DNA of 64,000 nucleotides, taken from the NCBI GenBank assembly GCA_963556695.1, contig CAUWAG010000018.1, forward strand, positions 1,302,001 through 1,366,000, read 5' to 3'. This DNA is from Anthostomella pinea (taxonomy: Eukaryota; Ascomycota; Sordariomycetes; Xylariales; Xylariaceae). Below the pieces are notes generated by a model. It worked only from the letters and a program-made list of their open reading frames with translations, searched no databases and had not been told where the DNA came from. The translations under genes and the position numbers were made by a program. Of the stretch, positions 10,745 through 21,299 are shown in pieces. Position 1 is the stretch's first letter. Each line of letters opens with the position of its first letter.

Positions 10745-12399
10745 TCAAACGGTAGGGTCATGAGCGCGCTTCTCATCGAGAACCGCAGGTGGCGCGACGT
10801 CCTCGATGGTCTCGTCGCTAAATTTCAGATCCTGTTCGATCTCCGTCGTGTCCTTGATCTGCCAGACGATGACGGGCGCCGCAATAAGGAGGGAAGCAGC
10901 GCAAATAGCCCACTAGTCACGTATGGTCAGCTTCCACTTCGTTCACCTGGTGTGATACTGAGGGTATAGACTTACGGTCACGGCAAACAGGGTGTCGTAA
11001 GAAGTACCCAGCCCGTCCAACCGCCAGAAGATGGCGGCACCGGCAGATTGGATACCTTTGTAGAAGCCAGCTAGGTTGGCAACCCTCCGCCCCGAGTTTG
11101 ACAGAGCTCCCATGTACCTAAAAGACGGTCAGTCAGTCAGTCATGTAACTAGAGCCCAGAATACACATGACAAGCATACCAGTAGACGCTTGTTTGCCAG
11201 CAGGCATCGTAGAAGCCGTAGAAGAAGTAGAGGAACATGGGTCCGATAAAGCCGGGACTAGTCCAGTCCATCTTCTCAGGCTCGTACGATGCCTGGCTTG
11301 TGAGTGATCGAGAATCTTGCTTCTTCTGGAAAGCGTATCCGCCTCCCCAAATAGCAAAGGTAAGAACAAAGAGCATAGCCAGGGAACCCTTGGCACGGAC
11401 AGATCGACGGGCCTTGGTAAAGTCAAGAGCGTATCCAAAGACAATAGCACCCAGGATCTGGGAGAGCCAGTATAACAGCGAGTTCAGGGAGCGTGTTCGA
11501 AGGTTGAAGTGCGCCTGGTTAACACCGTTCTGCTGGTAGGTGTAGAAGATGTTGGAGGCGAAGAACATGGGGAAGAGAGCAACGACCCAGGGGGAGAGGG
11601 AGATGCACTCCCAGAGACCAATGAACTCGGACTTCCACGTGGGGTTCTTCATGATGATGACCTTTGAACCGTCATCCCGAATGACCTTGTCGGCGTTGCA
11701 GAGGAACATGGCGAGAGCAGCGCCGGCCAACATGAGAACGATGAAAGCGACGTAGGTGCCGTCATTGACGGTGCCGGTGTCGTTGTGGATGTTCTGGGCC
11801 AGAACGATGATGGCACCTATGACACCTCCGAGGTTGAAGATGATCCAGAACCAACTGATGTACTGACCCTTGGACTTCTCGGGCGGGTACGACATCATGA
11901 TAGCACCTTGCGCAGTCCACAGCAGGCCAGCGCAAAGACCCAGGAAAGCACCGGCAAAGATGACGAAGCCCTCGTTCTGAGTGTGGTTGTAGCACAGGAA
12001 ACTAGCCGAGTAGAGCGAGTAGCCAATACCACCGATAGCTAGAGTAATCTTGATACCGAGCTTGTTCGCAAACGAGCCGGAGAAGAAACCGACAAAAGCG
12101 AAGACGGAGTAGGTGGCTGTCGAGGCGTGGTCTTGGATCTTGGCGTTGAGCTGTCCACCACCACCAATGCCACCCAAGGCGTTGTACAGACCGGGGCACA
12201 GGAAGCACACGATCGACACCATGAGAAGCTGGACCTTTGGCGATGCGTACCAGATCTCCGTGTTGCCGATCTTGAAGCCCTTGTACATCCAGCCAGCAGG
12301 GCGGGCCGGGACGGCGTGGGCGCCGGTGTAGGACGGCGTGTCCATGTCGATGGATCGCGTGCCCTCGCCCGTATGGACGGTGGTGTCTTTGTCGGCCAT
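10745..12399 (-). CDS. UNC93-like major facilitator membrane protein
   Basis: Three exons (12399-11180, 11117-10976, 10912-10745) give 509 residues. The splice TACTG+GTACATG gives ...SVYWYMGALSNSGRR, and the second join gives FAVTWAICAAS; introns are 62 and 63 bp. An ATG at 12423 is in frame, but MADKDTTVHTGEG at 12399 is the more usual start. About eleven hydrophobic segments follow a ~50-residue cytosolic N-terminus. CPGLYNALGGIGGGG at the end of helix 1 and SYPPEKSKGQYISWFW are hallmarks of fungal UNC93/DUF895-type transporters. The substrate is unknown; family members are linked to ion or small-solute transport. The gene looks intact. It is a same-strand neighbour of the WSC gene, about 1 kb away, so not obviously co-regulated. 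Confidence 0.9.
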
Positions 12400-14999
12400 T
12401 GCGAGATACACCAAAATGAACAAATTCCCGTCCAGTAAGGGTCAACAGGTGCTCGCGGGCTCGCAAGCAGTAAAAGTGTGCTGACGCCTCTTTTGTCGGG
12501 CCTATAAGCTTGGTTGTCAGCTTCCGATGCGCGTGTAAGCGGAGGGTTTGTCTTGGTGGGTAGCGTGGTTCACCAGCGGTGCGTAAGGCGAGCACCGGCA
12601 AGTGGAGGATAGTTATAGGAAGGAGCTCGTAGCACTAACGATGTGCGCCAACCTGCGTAATATAGCAGACGATGGAATTCACGAGGGACTTACCCTTTGG
12701 GAATTTTCAGTATCGTCGCGGCTAGAATGGCCTTGGACGGTCGAGGTGGAAAGTGGTCGTCAGGAAAGCAAAGCAAGAGGTGCGGCGACGAGAAGAGGGA
12801 TGGCGCAATGTTATACGAGTACCACTGAGCACAAGGAGAGACAAGCCAGCCACGACAGGGTAGCAAGATACGGGGACAGAGGTGGAGAGGAGGAGGAGTG
12901 CGGAGCCTAGGACATGGTGATCCAGGGTGTTGGACCTAGAATTCAGAAGTACCCGGTTTATGCAACAAGCCCACCAGAGATACAGTAGGTCCGGTATGAA
13001 TGTGTGGGCAGAGATAGCTGCAGTTGGGATGAACATACATACTTACTCAGTCACCGCTCCGTATGGATGGTAACAGTGGCGTCGGTGTCTCTCGTACGTA
13101 TGCAGCAGTGCAGGTCGAGGTTCAAGCTGGTGGTGCACATAGAACTGTCACCGAAAGGGATCAGCCGCTACGTGACACGCGACCCTACATGACGATAACA
13201 CGAACGGGCCCGAACGGTGGAAGTCAATTGCAGGCCCCAAGGTGAGGGTCCAACGGTTCGCGGGACTTCTGGGTATAACAAGGTTGCAGCCGGTGATGAT
13301 AGACGAGGACCGATACGCTATGGTACTGGATGGAGGTCCTGCTAGAATAGCCAGTACATAGGTGATACGATGGCTGGGCCTTCGTGTTCACTGTTCTGTG
13401 TGGGCTCCAGGTTCGTTTGTGGCTTGGTCTGACAGGCCGAGGCGCACATGTCATTGCTTCTTCCAGATGTCCTACGTGTTGCCTGTCAGCGCTACCACCA
13501 TTCTCGTTGCATGGTGTGTCCTGCTTGAGGATGGCAGTTCGAACTGATCGTCGTAAGGAGCCTGACCTTCAGTTCAACGCCCACAAGCCACAGCCAACTC
13601 ACCCTGTGAAGATAGGAAAACCGAATAGAAAGTGACCTGATTCAATCTTCATCTCATCTCCACTTTCTCCAAGATTGACGAGCAGGGATGCGGAGACCAC
13701 CTAGACCGCCCCATATAGATAGATAACCGATAAGAGCGGGCCGAGTGCAGTATGATTACCGGTTGTGATTGGGTGATACGGATCGAATCAAGAGCCCGCC
13801 AAGAACTAGCTCCGCACCGAGGATCATCTGGGGATTCCTAGTGGCTGGAGGATGCTGGGGAAGTGCTGACGCCGATTAGGAAGGAGCGGCCGGGTAAGGG
13901 TGCCCTGTTGGGTTCGCTATAGGGGATCTTGGGGAGGAGGGGCCCTGTGGCTCGGGCTGTGATGCTATCAGCACTAGACCTCGGGATTCGCTCCAGTCTT
14001 TTGCATGTAACGTTGCCCACAGGGCATCACAGAATTGATTCAACGTCTCAACGTCCAGCCACCCCGATAGCCTGCTTCGGATGCTTGCCCCCGACCACTA
14101 GGTAGGTATTGGGAGGTATTGGGAGGTATGCCTCATGTGTCTAGGTCCGTTCCGGCTCGAAATGCACTCCTCAAGGTGAAGATTCAAGAAACGCGTGACT
14201 ACATATCATGCCTATTCGTCGTCCGTCAGGCTGACAATGGTTTGTCCCCCCACAGCTATCAAATAAAGAGGCGGCAATCCCACAGGTTCGGGATGTTGCA
14301 TTGGGAACGGAGGTTTTTGCCGCCTGCATGGAGCCTTCAACTGCTGTTAGTGCATCATTGATGCGCGAGTCAAAGCAGCTTGACTGCCACACGATACCGA
14401 CAGACGACTGAGCTGATGCACCTCTTTCCATTTCCAACACCCGAGCCTATCAGTCAATGAGTCTGCGAGGTTACATGAACATCGAGTCAGACCACCAGAC
14501 CACCCCACGCATCTGACAAGGTGTGAACTGCACCGCGATAGCCATCCAACGTCACGCCAGCGCAGCGCCAGCGATTAAGATGCCAACACGGAATGTTGCT
14601 TTCCAATCGCCTGGTCGATATACATGCTGTGCGTGTTGCAGCCTTCATTGATAATCACATGCATATTTGCACGGATCCGAACCCACGGGTCTGCTCGACG
14701 GCCACTACCAAAGACGGGACAGCCAGCCAGCGTGTGACTGCTGGCCTCGCCCAAATGGACTAACGATACGACCAATCGACACTTCCGCTTCCTATAGGGC
14801 AGGGCGGCACCTGAAGTGGCCACGACCACCCAAGTCGGACTCCGCGTCTATACTCTGGTTACGCATCATTCCTTGTCGCGGCGATAAGAGCCTAACCTTT
14901 GAAAAATTCGATCCTTCTGGCGAGGAATGAACTCGGAGGTGCTGGACAGGCATTCCGGTCAAGATTACCTCGATTGCACTGACGCGATGTAGACATGGG
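12400..14999. other. 2.6-kb intergenic region without a convincing gene
   Basis: The right-hand side of the UNC93-like gene should hold its promoter and leader. The rest has only short frames (60-105 codons) on both strands with no motif. A GGTATTGGGAGGTATTGGGA direct repeat is at 14104-14128. Nothing else can be supported. Confidence 0.4.
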
Positions 15000-15650
15000 C
15001 AGTCCAGCAAGCATGAGGGCAACATACCAGGTATCATTGGTATACGACATGAAATTCTGACCCGGGTCCAGACCCTCCGCGCCGGGCAAGTGTCCGACCC
15101 TACGGGACAGTCATGAACATCGAGGGTAGCCGGCATATCCGCAACGAAGTCGTCCGGCCCCCTAATGCCACCAACAAACATGTGGTTCAGCCCAAACCAA
15201 TGGCCGGCCTCATGCGCCGCGACGTGGCCCAGGGAGTACCGTCCGCGCCGCCTGGTCTGCCGGAATCCCCGGCATCATCAGCGCGCCGTCCCCCGCGTCC
15301 GCGGGCACCCTGGGGAAGGTGCACACGCCCGGCGCGCAAAAGTACATGTTGAGCGCGTCGTTGCAGCCGCGCCCACGTGCCGCTGAGGAACGCCAGCCGC
15401 TGCTCCGGGTAGTTGTTTCACTGCGAGTTTGCGTGCGTCGTACATAAGCCAGCCGGCGCCGGCAACGAAGACAGCGACGACGCGCGAGCTCGAGACCCGG
15501 CTCAGCGTGATGTTGTAGACCGCGTAGGTCGGATGGAGCACGTCTCACTGCGCGGCGATTATGTCGTCTGTTACGAGATCGGCAAGCTCTGTCGTGCTGG
15601 TGATGTGTATCAGTTGTTGACGGGATAAGTGAGCCTTCACTCGCAACGGC
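15000..15650 (-). pseudogene. Relic of a secreted M43 (pappalysin-type) zinc metalloprotease
   Basis: Minus-strand segments in alternating frames line up with a fungal M43 protease: ELADLVTDDIIAAQ then VLHPTYAVYNITLS, then ALNMYFCAPGVCTFP, then GHVAAHEAGHWFGLNHMF with the HExxHxxGxxH zinc motif at 15214-15182, then FVADMPATLDVHDCPVGSDT, and finally GLDPGQNFMSYTNDTW with the Met-turn-like MSYT. The frame changes at least three times and stops interrupt it, so no active enzyme can be made. The N-terminal signal peptide is not recognisable. Enzymes of this family are secreted endopeptidases; here only a fossil remains. Confidence 0.7.
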
Positions 15651-16160
15651 GACCGCAGCCCTTATATAACTGCTGTGAACATGCTTCGTTCTTGATCTCC
15701 GTCTCCATCTCAGGGCCCGGCGTGGCAAACCTCTGAAGCCTAACGACCTGGCAGATATCCCAAACCTCCTACTTAAATTCTCTGGGTACAAATCCGATAG
15801 AATTCACATCTGGTGCTCAATATCATGCCTTATCTCTGGCCAGTATCTCGCTTTTGGCTCACTTGTCTATTTCAGTAGGTATAACTGAATAGCTTAGGTA
15901 AGCAAAGTTGTAAGAATACCACGCTGATGACCTTGACGAACATGAACCCCGCTCTCCGGAGCCTCTGATTCTCTATACGGCTTGACTGTATATAGTCATC
16001 GCTTGTGTGCTTACGTCATGGGAAGCACTGCCACGCTGAGCAGGCTGCATCATGATAGCCTTGCTTGGATGGTCCTTCCTTCATTCAAGTTTGCACCTCA
16101 ATCTCAACTTGACCAGCCCGAGACAACCCACTAAAAGTGCCGACGTGGTGGGCTATCGTG
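15651..16160. other. Upstream region of the HET gene
   Basis: About 500 bp with no coding feature. It presumably contains the promoter of the HET gene at 16161. No specific element could be assigned. Confidence 0.3.
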
Positions 16161-17267
16161 ATGTGGCTGCTCCGGACCGACAAACTGGAGTTGGTGGAGT
16201 TTTCCGAAGAACTCGCCCCGAAATATGCGATCTTGTCGCACACCTGGGGCCCGGATGAGGTCACGCTCCAGGACGTCCAAGCGATCAGCCGCAAGCAATG
16301 GTCCCAGTCAGTGTCCCAGACAGCTTCGGCAATAAAAGCCAAGAAAGGGTTTACCAAGATAAAGAGGACGCAAGCCCTGGCAGCCAAAATGGGATACAGA
16401 TACATCTGGGTCGACACGTGCTGCATAGACAAGACGAGCAGCGCCGAGCTATCCGAGGCCATCAACTCCATGTACCGTTGGTACCAGAAAGCCTCTGTCT
16501 GTTATGCTTACATGGAAGACGTCGAATATGGCTGTAACGGCAGCGCAAGCGGTCAATTTTACCTGATATGTCAGGGTAGCCGTTGTTTTCGGCGCGGATG
16601 GACGCTGCAAGAGTCAATCGCCCCAGAAGACGTCCTCTTCTACGGCCGGGACTGGAGTCACCTTGGAAGCAAGGCCAAGGATGAAGATGTACGCATCTCG
16701 CTCGCTGCAATCACGGGAATCGACGTCCGGGTCCTCGAGGGTATCGTCCCGCCAAGAGAGATGACCATCGCCGCACGCATGAAATGGGCATCGCCTCGCG
16801 AGACGACTCGCTCCGAGGATATGGCTTACTGTCTCATGGGACTCTTCGACGTCAACATGCCTTTGCTGTACGACGAGGGGGCCAAGGCCTTCATCCGGCT
16901 ACAAGAAGAGATACTTAAGGTGTCGGATGATCATTCCATCTTCATATGGACGACGCCCGAGTTTGAGACTCCAAAAGAGGCACTCTCGGGACTTCTAGCC
17001 GAAACCCCTAAGCACTTCGCCCACGTCGAAAGCTATCGGCCAATGCCTCCGGCACTTTCGCGAGCAAGTATCGCTTGGAGCTCGACAAATCATGGCCTCA
17101 GGATCGCCCTGTCTATAATAACAATCCTGGACAAGGAAGGCAACGAAGTTCAGGCTGAAGTATGTGCCCCTCGAACTCCATCTACACGCTACCTTGCCTG
17201 GCTTAGCCGGCAGAACCAATTCCCCATCCGAGATAAGCCAAAATCACTCACAATTAGCTACCTCTGA
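16161..17267 (+). CDS. HET-domain (heterokaryon incompatibility type) protein, N-terminal part of a HET-ankyrin gene
   Basis: 368 residues start at MWLLRTDKLELVEF, the usual N-terminus of HET-E/HET-D-like proteins. HET motifs appear in order: PKYAILSHTWGPDEVTLQD (residues ~19-37), YRYIWVDTCCIDKTSSAE (~80-97), FRRGWTLQESIAPEDV (~143-158), then SEDMAYCLMGLFDVNMPLLY. HET domains trigger cell death in vegetative incompatibility and innate-like self/non-self responses in moulds. The frame stops at 17267. The typical HET C-terminal motif (HMRRLYRDQFASV, ~17393-17433) follows in another frame and the ankyrin part from 17547 is back in the first frame, so an intron or frameshift at 17268-17546 is unresolved. 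Whether HET and ankyrin parts form one transcript is inferred. Confidence 0.85.
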   Translation: MWLLRTDKLELVEFSEELAPKYAILSHTWGPDEVTLQDVQAISRKQWSQSVSQTASAIKAKKGFTKIKRTQALAAKMGYRYIWVDTCCIDKTSSAELSEAINSMYRWYQKASVCYAYMEDVEYGCNGSASGQFYLICQGSRCFRRGWTLQESIAPEDVLFYGRDWSHLGSKAKDEDVRISLAAITGIDVRVLEGIVPPREMTIAARMKWASPRETTRSEDMAYCLMGLFDVNMPLLYDEGAKAFIRLQEEILKVSDDHSIFIWTTPEFETPKEALSGLLAETPKHFAHVESYRPMPPALSRASIAWSSTNHGLRIALSIITILDKEGNEVQAEVCAPRTPSTRYLAWLSRQNQFPIRDKPKSLTISYL

Positions 17268-17546
17268 GTCGTGCTTCCGGATAGGTTGCCTTGTTCACAC
17301 GTGAAGTTTACTAACTGTGGATATTGCGGTACGATGCTGTTCTGGAGTGTGTAATACGGCGCGGTGACGAATCATATCAGAGTCCGGCGATCCATATGAG
17401 ACGACTGTACAGGGACCAGTTTGCAAGTGTGAACGGCCTGGGCTGTATGGCAATTACAACGTCCATCAACCGGCGAGCCTCTTCACCAGACTGCGGCATC
17501 AGTAAATGGATATCTGGCTTCAATCGAGGCCTACACCGCGAGCCGC

Positions 17547-18725
17547 ATGACTGTCTCACTAGAATTGCTGAAGCATCAATGGAAAGCCGAATGGAAAGAC
17601 TCCCGAATCCATGTTCAAGTTGAGAAAATCGTTAGGCATGGAAGAATTTATCACTTGGTTAAAGCCGCGTTGACCCCAGACACCCCGGAACCACAACATG
17701 TCGCAGTACAGTTACGCCCTCTGCAGCTACAAGGCATACCCCCAGACGTCTTGGAGCTATCAAGTTCAACAAGCAAGTCAAGCCCTGTTTCACGCATATC
17801 TTTGCCTTCTCCTGAACTAACACCACAGCTACTCGTGCCACCCACCCAACCACCAGCGGTGGTTGACAGATCACAGACAGATCTATCGATGCACCTGGGA
17901 TTCCTGTTAGATTTTATCAAGCGGAATTCTCTCGAGGACTCTCTTGCTTTCAAATGCTTGGTTCCAACCAGTGATCGCCCAGCGAAGATACGCACCGCCT
18001 GGACGCATTCCCCGACGGAAGATATCGCAGATCTGGACATTCAGGGCACACTGGATACCGAGACACGATTGTTGCGTGCCTACAAAGACGGGGAAAGCGC
18101 GGAGGTCTCGGAGCTTGCCCAAAACAATATTGAGTGTACGAGTTGGCTTCAACGCTCTCCCAGTTCAACGATACCCCTGAAATTCCGCCCGCTCCACCAC
18201 TGGGCAGCAACAGGGGCCCACATAGCCGTGATCAAGATCCTTCTCGAGCATGGGGCAGATTTCCACTCCAGAACGTCTCAGGGATGGTCTGTGGTCCATC
18301 TCGCTGCTCTGTTCGGCCGCTTCGTGACCTTGAAATGGTTGATCGAATACGCTGTCGACAAGTATGGATCCTCATACGAAGAGGTTTTGGGCGACAGAAG
18401 AAATTCTCTGCTAGAAAGCCCTCTTCACCTGGCCATCTCTCACATTGCGTGTGCTGTTGGGGATTCGTTAGCCGCTCTTGCCGAAATACTACAGAATCTT
18501 CGTGATTCTCCGCTCTGGGCCTCCAGTAACGATGCTGGTGAGACACCACTTCATCGTCTGGCTGCTAGCAGCCGGAGTGAATCGTTATCGAGCGACAACT
18601 CTATCTTCAGAAGGGTTTTTTCCTACGAGCGACAGTCTCAATTTCCCAACAAGCATCTCGATAAGAATGGCCGAACAGTGCTTTGGCATGCTGTGTGCGC
18701 AGGATCAGTCCCTGAAGTTGAGTAA
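17547..18725 (+). pseudogene. Ankyrin-repeat part of the HET gene, ended by a transposon insertion
   Basis: An open frame of 392 residues, probably entered from an upstream exon rather than from its own ATG. The first ~215 residues are a non-repeat linker rich in Ser/Pro. From ~residue 215 ankyrin repeats follow: LKFRPLHHWAATGAHIAVIK, then GWSVVHLAALFGRF, SPLHLAISHIAC, GETPLHRLAASS and GRTVLWHAVCAGSVPEVE. The frame ends exactly where the Fot1-like element begins: the TA target and the first base of the terminal repeat make a TAA stop (18723-18725). The interrupted repeat resumes in frame at 21300. A truncated protein could still be made. Confidence 0.8.
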
Positions 18726-19058
18726 CGGCGGGGCCATATAAATAGGACACCCCCGTATGTGGGACAGTTTTCACAGCCAACATCACTATGTTCACTTATA
18801 CATATCTCCATAGCCAATGAAGCCCTAGATACCGTAAGTACAGCGTCTGAATTGTCTTTTCTTGATATTTTCTATGGTCTAGGTTCGATTAGGTCCATCG
18901 CGACGGGATGGGCCGCGGTAGGGGTCGGAAGTTAGCACTTCCGGGCCTATTTGAGGGGTAATGAGACCCGTGCCCCCTATCCCCTCTAACCTAGCAGAAG
19001 TTCTGTGCTCTTTTTTTTTTTTTTTTTCTAGAAACATCTAAGGCTTCAATACGTCAAA

Positions 19059-20778
19059 ATGCCGCCTTTATCCACTCCAAAAGACCTTACAGAGGCGATA
19101 GGCACTATAAACAACGATGATCTATCCCTCCGTAAGGCCGCCTAACGCTATGGAGTACCGAAATTAACCCTCTCTTGAAGGTTAAAGACACCACGATAAC
19201 CCAGACGCAGACCAATCATAAGGGCGCTTATAATAGACAGAAAATCAGCCCTAAGCAGAAAGTAAAGGTTATTTCATAGATGCTATATCAAAAAAAGGCC
19301 GGTCACATGCCAACTCACAGCAATTTAAGGTATATCATCAAGAAGATCTTACAATCTGAGGGAAAACCGGATCATCTTGGGAACAAATACACGCAAAATT
19401 TTATCCATAGGCACCCAGAGTTCAAGACCAAGATGGGACAAAAACTTGACTACAAGCGTATTAATGCCGTCGCACCCAAGAACGTCAATGGCTTCCATGA
19501 CCATTACGAGGATTTCGGCTTTATCAAATCCGAAAACCAGGCGAATATCGATAAGTATGGCATTATGCAGGGTTGGTAGTACATGAATTGTCTAATCCAA
19601 GTGGTTTTCGGACGGCTGACCGGGAGATCAGGTCTGATGGCCTTGTAATAGGCAGTTCTGGCTCAAAAGGGGCTAACGTCAAGTCTAACGACGACCGCAC
19701 GTGGACTACTGTGATGGAATCAATCAAGGTTACTGGGAAAAAGCTCCAGCCGTTGATTATCTTTAAGGCGAAATCAATCCAAACGCAATGGTTCAAAGAG
19801 CAGCTTATCAAGGAGCATCCCACGATGGAAGACTGGATAGTAACTTACTCCATCAATGGCTAGACCTCAAAGGAGATTGCGCTACATTGACTAGAGAAGG
19901 CAAGTTTTTTTTGAATTACTAGCTATAATTATATGCTAATCAGTCTCTAGGTATATCTATCTGATACTGCTCCTAAAGATCCCAAAGATTCTCGCCTATT
20001 GGTGCTTAATGGCCATGGTAGCCACTGCTCGGACGAGTTTATGTATCTTTGTTATATAAATAATATTTATATAAGCTTTTTTCCTGCCCATACAGTAGGT
20101 TATATAATCAACTAGTAGTTATTCTGCTAATAGGGCCAGTCTCACATCTTCTAGCCGCTAGATTTGACCGTTTTCTCAGTTATCAAAGCTGCCTACCACC
20201 GCCTGATTGCCCAGCTTGGCCAGCTCAATGATTCGGCCCCTATTAGGAAGATTAAGTTCTTTTCTTGTCTAGCGAAAGCTCGCAATGAAGTTACGCCAGT
20301 TATTGTGCGTTCAAGATAGCGTACTGCTGAACTTTGGCTAATAAATAGGCAAAAAATGCTAGCAAATGAGCATATAGTGAAGGCAGGGGAGATTCAAGCA
20401 ACAGCAGCAGCTATAATGAACCCTCATAGCATTCCAGAAGCACTGGAAGCCCCTAAATCAGGGCAAGATATAGCCCTGATACTATCACAAGTTGCTGAGA
20501 CCCCTGAGCAGCGAGCAGCAGTCCGCTCGGTTATGAAGTCCTACAATGAGATGGTGGTTGAGCTAGCGCTCGTAAGGGAACAATTGGAGACAAAAAACGA
20601 CGAAATTGAGCATCTACAGCTAAAGAAGCGCCGTAGACACACCAAAAATAGCCTGATCAATGGCTTTAGAGAATTGGGGACGTTATTCATGAGCAAATTG
20701 AGCATACAGAGGCCGCACGAGCTGCCATTAAGCAACGAGAAGAGCAACAACAAGTTATACGTGAATTACAGAACCTGA
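19059..20778 (+). pseudogene. Degenerate pogo/Fot1-type (DDE_1) transposase
   Basis: Starts MPPLSTPKDLTEAIGTINND and continues as a psq-type helix-turn-helix (LSLRKAA-stop-RYGVPKLTLS; the TAA at 19142-19144 replaces an expected CAA). A CENP-B-like DNA-binding part follows at 19280-19579 (KYTQNFIHRHPEF), then a DDE_1 core: GLVIGSSGSKGANVKSNDDR, TGKKLQPLIIFKAK, LLVLNGHGSHCSDEF (~20000-20040) and FFPAHT. The C-terminal region is open at 20356-20778, with a basic coiled-coil-like stretch (LQLKKRRRHTKNSL). Several stops and frame changes make it inactive. Autonomous relatives encode one protein of about 500-550 residues. Confidence 0.75.
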
Positions 20779-20916
20779 GTACTGACGAATCAGAGATATC
20801 AATGTCTAAACCCTCTCTGGAGTCAGATTCAGAAGAATCAGAAGAATTGGGGCCCTCTTAGAATAAAGGGGTTACTACTGAAGAAGGGGATAATGGCACG
20901 GATGAGGAGTCCGACG

Positions 20917-21069
20917 TGTTGAATGGGAGCCGGAGATAGACACCGGAAGATCTCCAGTGGGGCAGAGACGCCCAGGGCATCTGACCCACCAAGAAGACAG
21001 ATGATCAATCTCTGCACGCAGAGCAGAACAATCAATAGCATCCGTCAATCAACATCCGTGTATTCAACA
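20917..21069. repeat. Solo LTR (153 bp) nested in the Fot1-like element
   Basis: Begins TGTTGAATGGGAGCCGG and ends CCGTGTATTCAACA, with TG...CA ends and an 8-bp terminal inverted repeat. It is flanked by a perfect 5-bp target duplication, CGACG, at 20912-20916 and 21070-21074. A second copy of the same sequence lies at 34394-34545 with its own different duplication. No internal element is present, so it is a solo LTR or a very small non-autonomous LTR unit. It inserted after the transposon did. Confidence 0.8.
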
Positions 21070-21299
21070 CGACGAGCCCATTGTGGTGCGATCTTCACGC
21101 CGCGCAATCCGCCAGCCTGCGCGCTACCACTAAAACATATAATATTGCTAAAAACTCTAAGAAAAGGCAATTCGAATGCATTATATAGATTATCTAGAGC
21201 TTCAATTCCGATTGAGTTATCGGTGGGTGGAAGCGAAGCCTTTTGGTGTGAAAGCTGTCCCACATATGGGGGTGTCCCATTTATATGGCCCCGCCGTTA

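Larger units (their letters stand above)
18723..21299 (+). mobile_element. Fot1/pogo-like DNA transposon inserted in the HET-ankyrin gene
   Basis: Inverted repeats of about 50 bp: the left starts TAACGGCGGGGCCATATAAA at 18723, and the right, read inwards from 21299, starts TAACGGCGGGGCCATATAAA. They differ at only a few places, all transitions in the stretch compared. The TA at 18723-18724 is duplicated at 21298-21299, as for Tc1/mariner-superfamily insertions. A degenerate pogo-type transposase lies inside, a poly-T run is at ~19012-19027, and a solo LTR (20917-21069) is inserted near the 3' end. Without the LTR and one 5-bp duplication the element is ~2.42 kb. Removing the element with one TA rejoins the ankyrin frame perfectly. 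Confidence 0.88.

Noticed and set aside
11237..12438. Plus-strand and second-frame minus ORFs over the UNC93-like gene, including a 199-codon minus frame
   Set aside because: They overlap a well-recognised transporter in other frames and have no motif.
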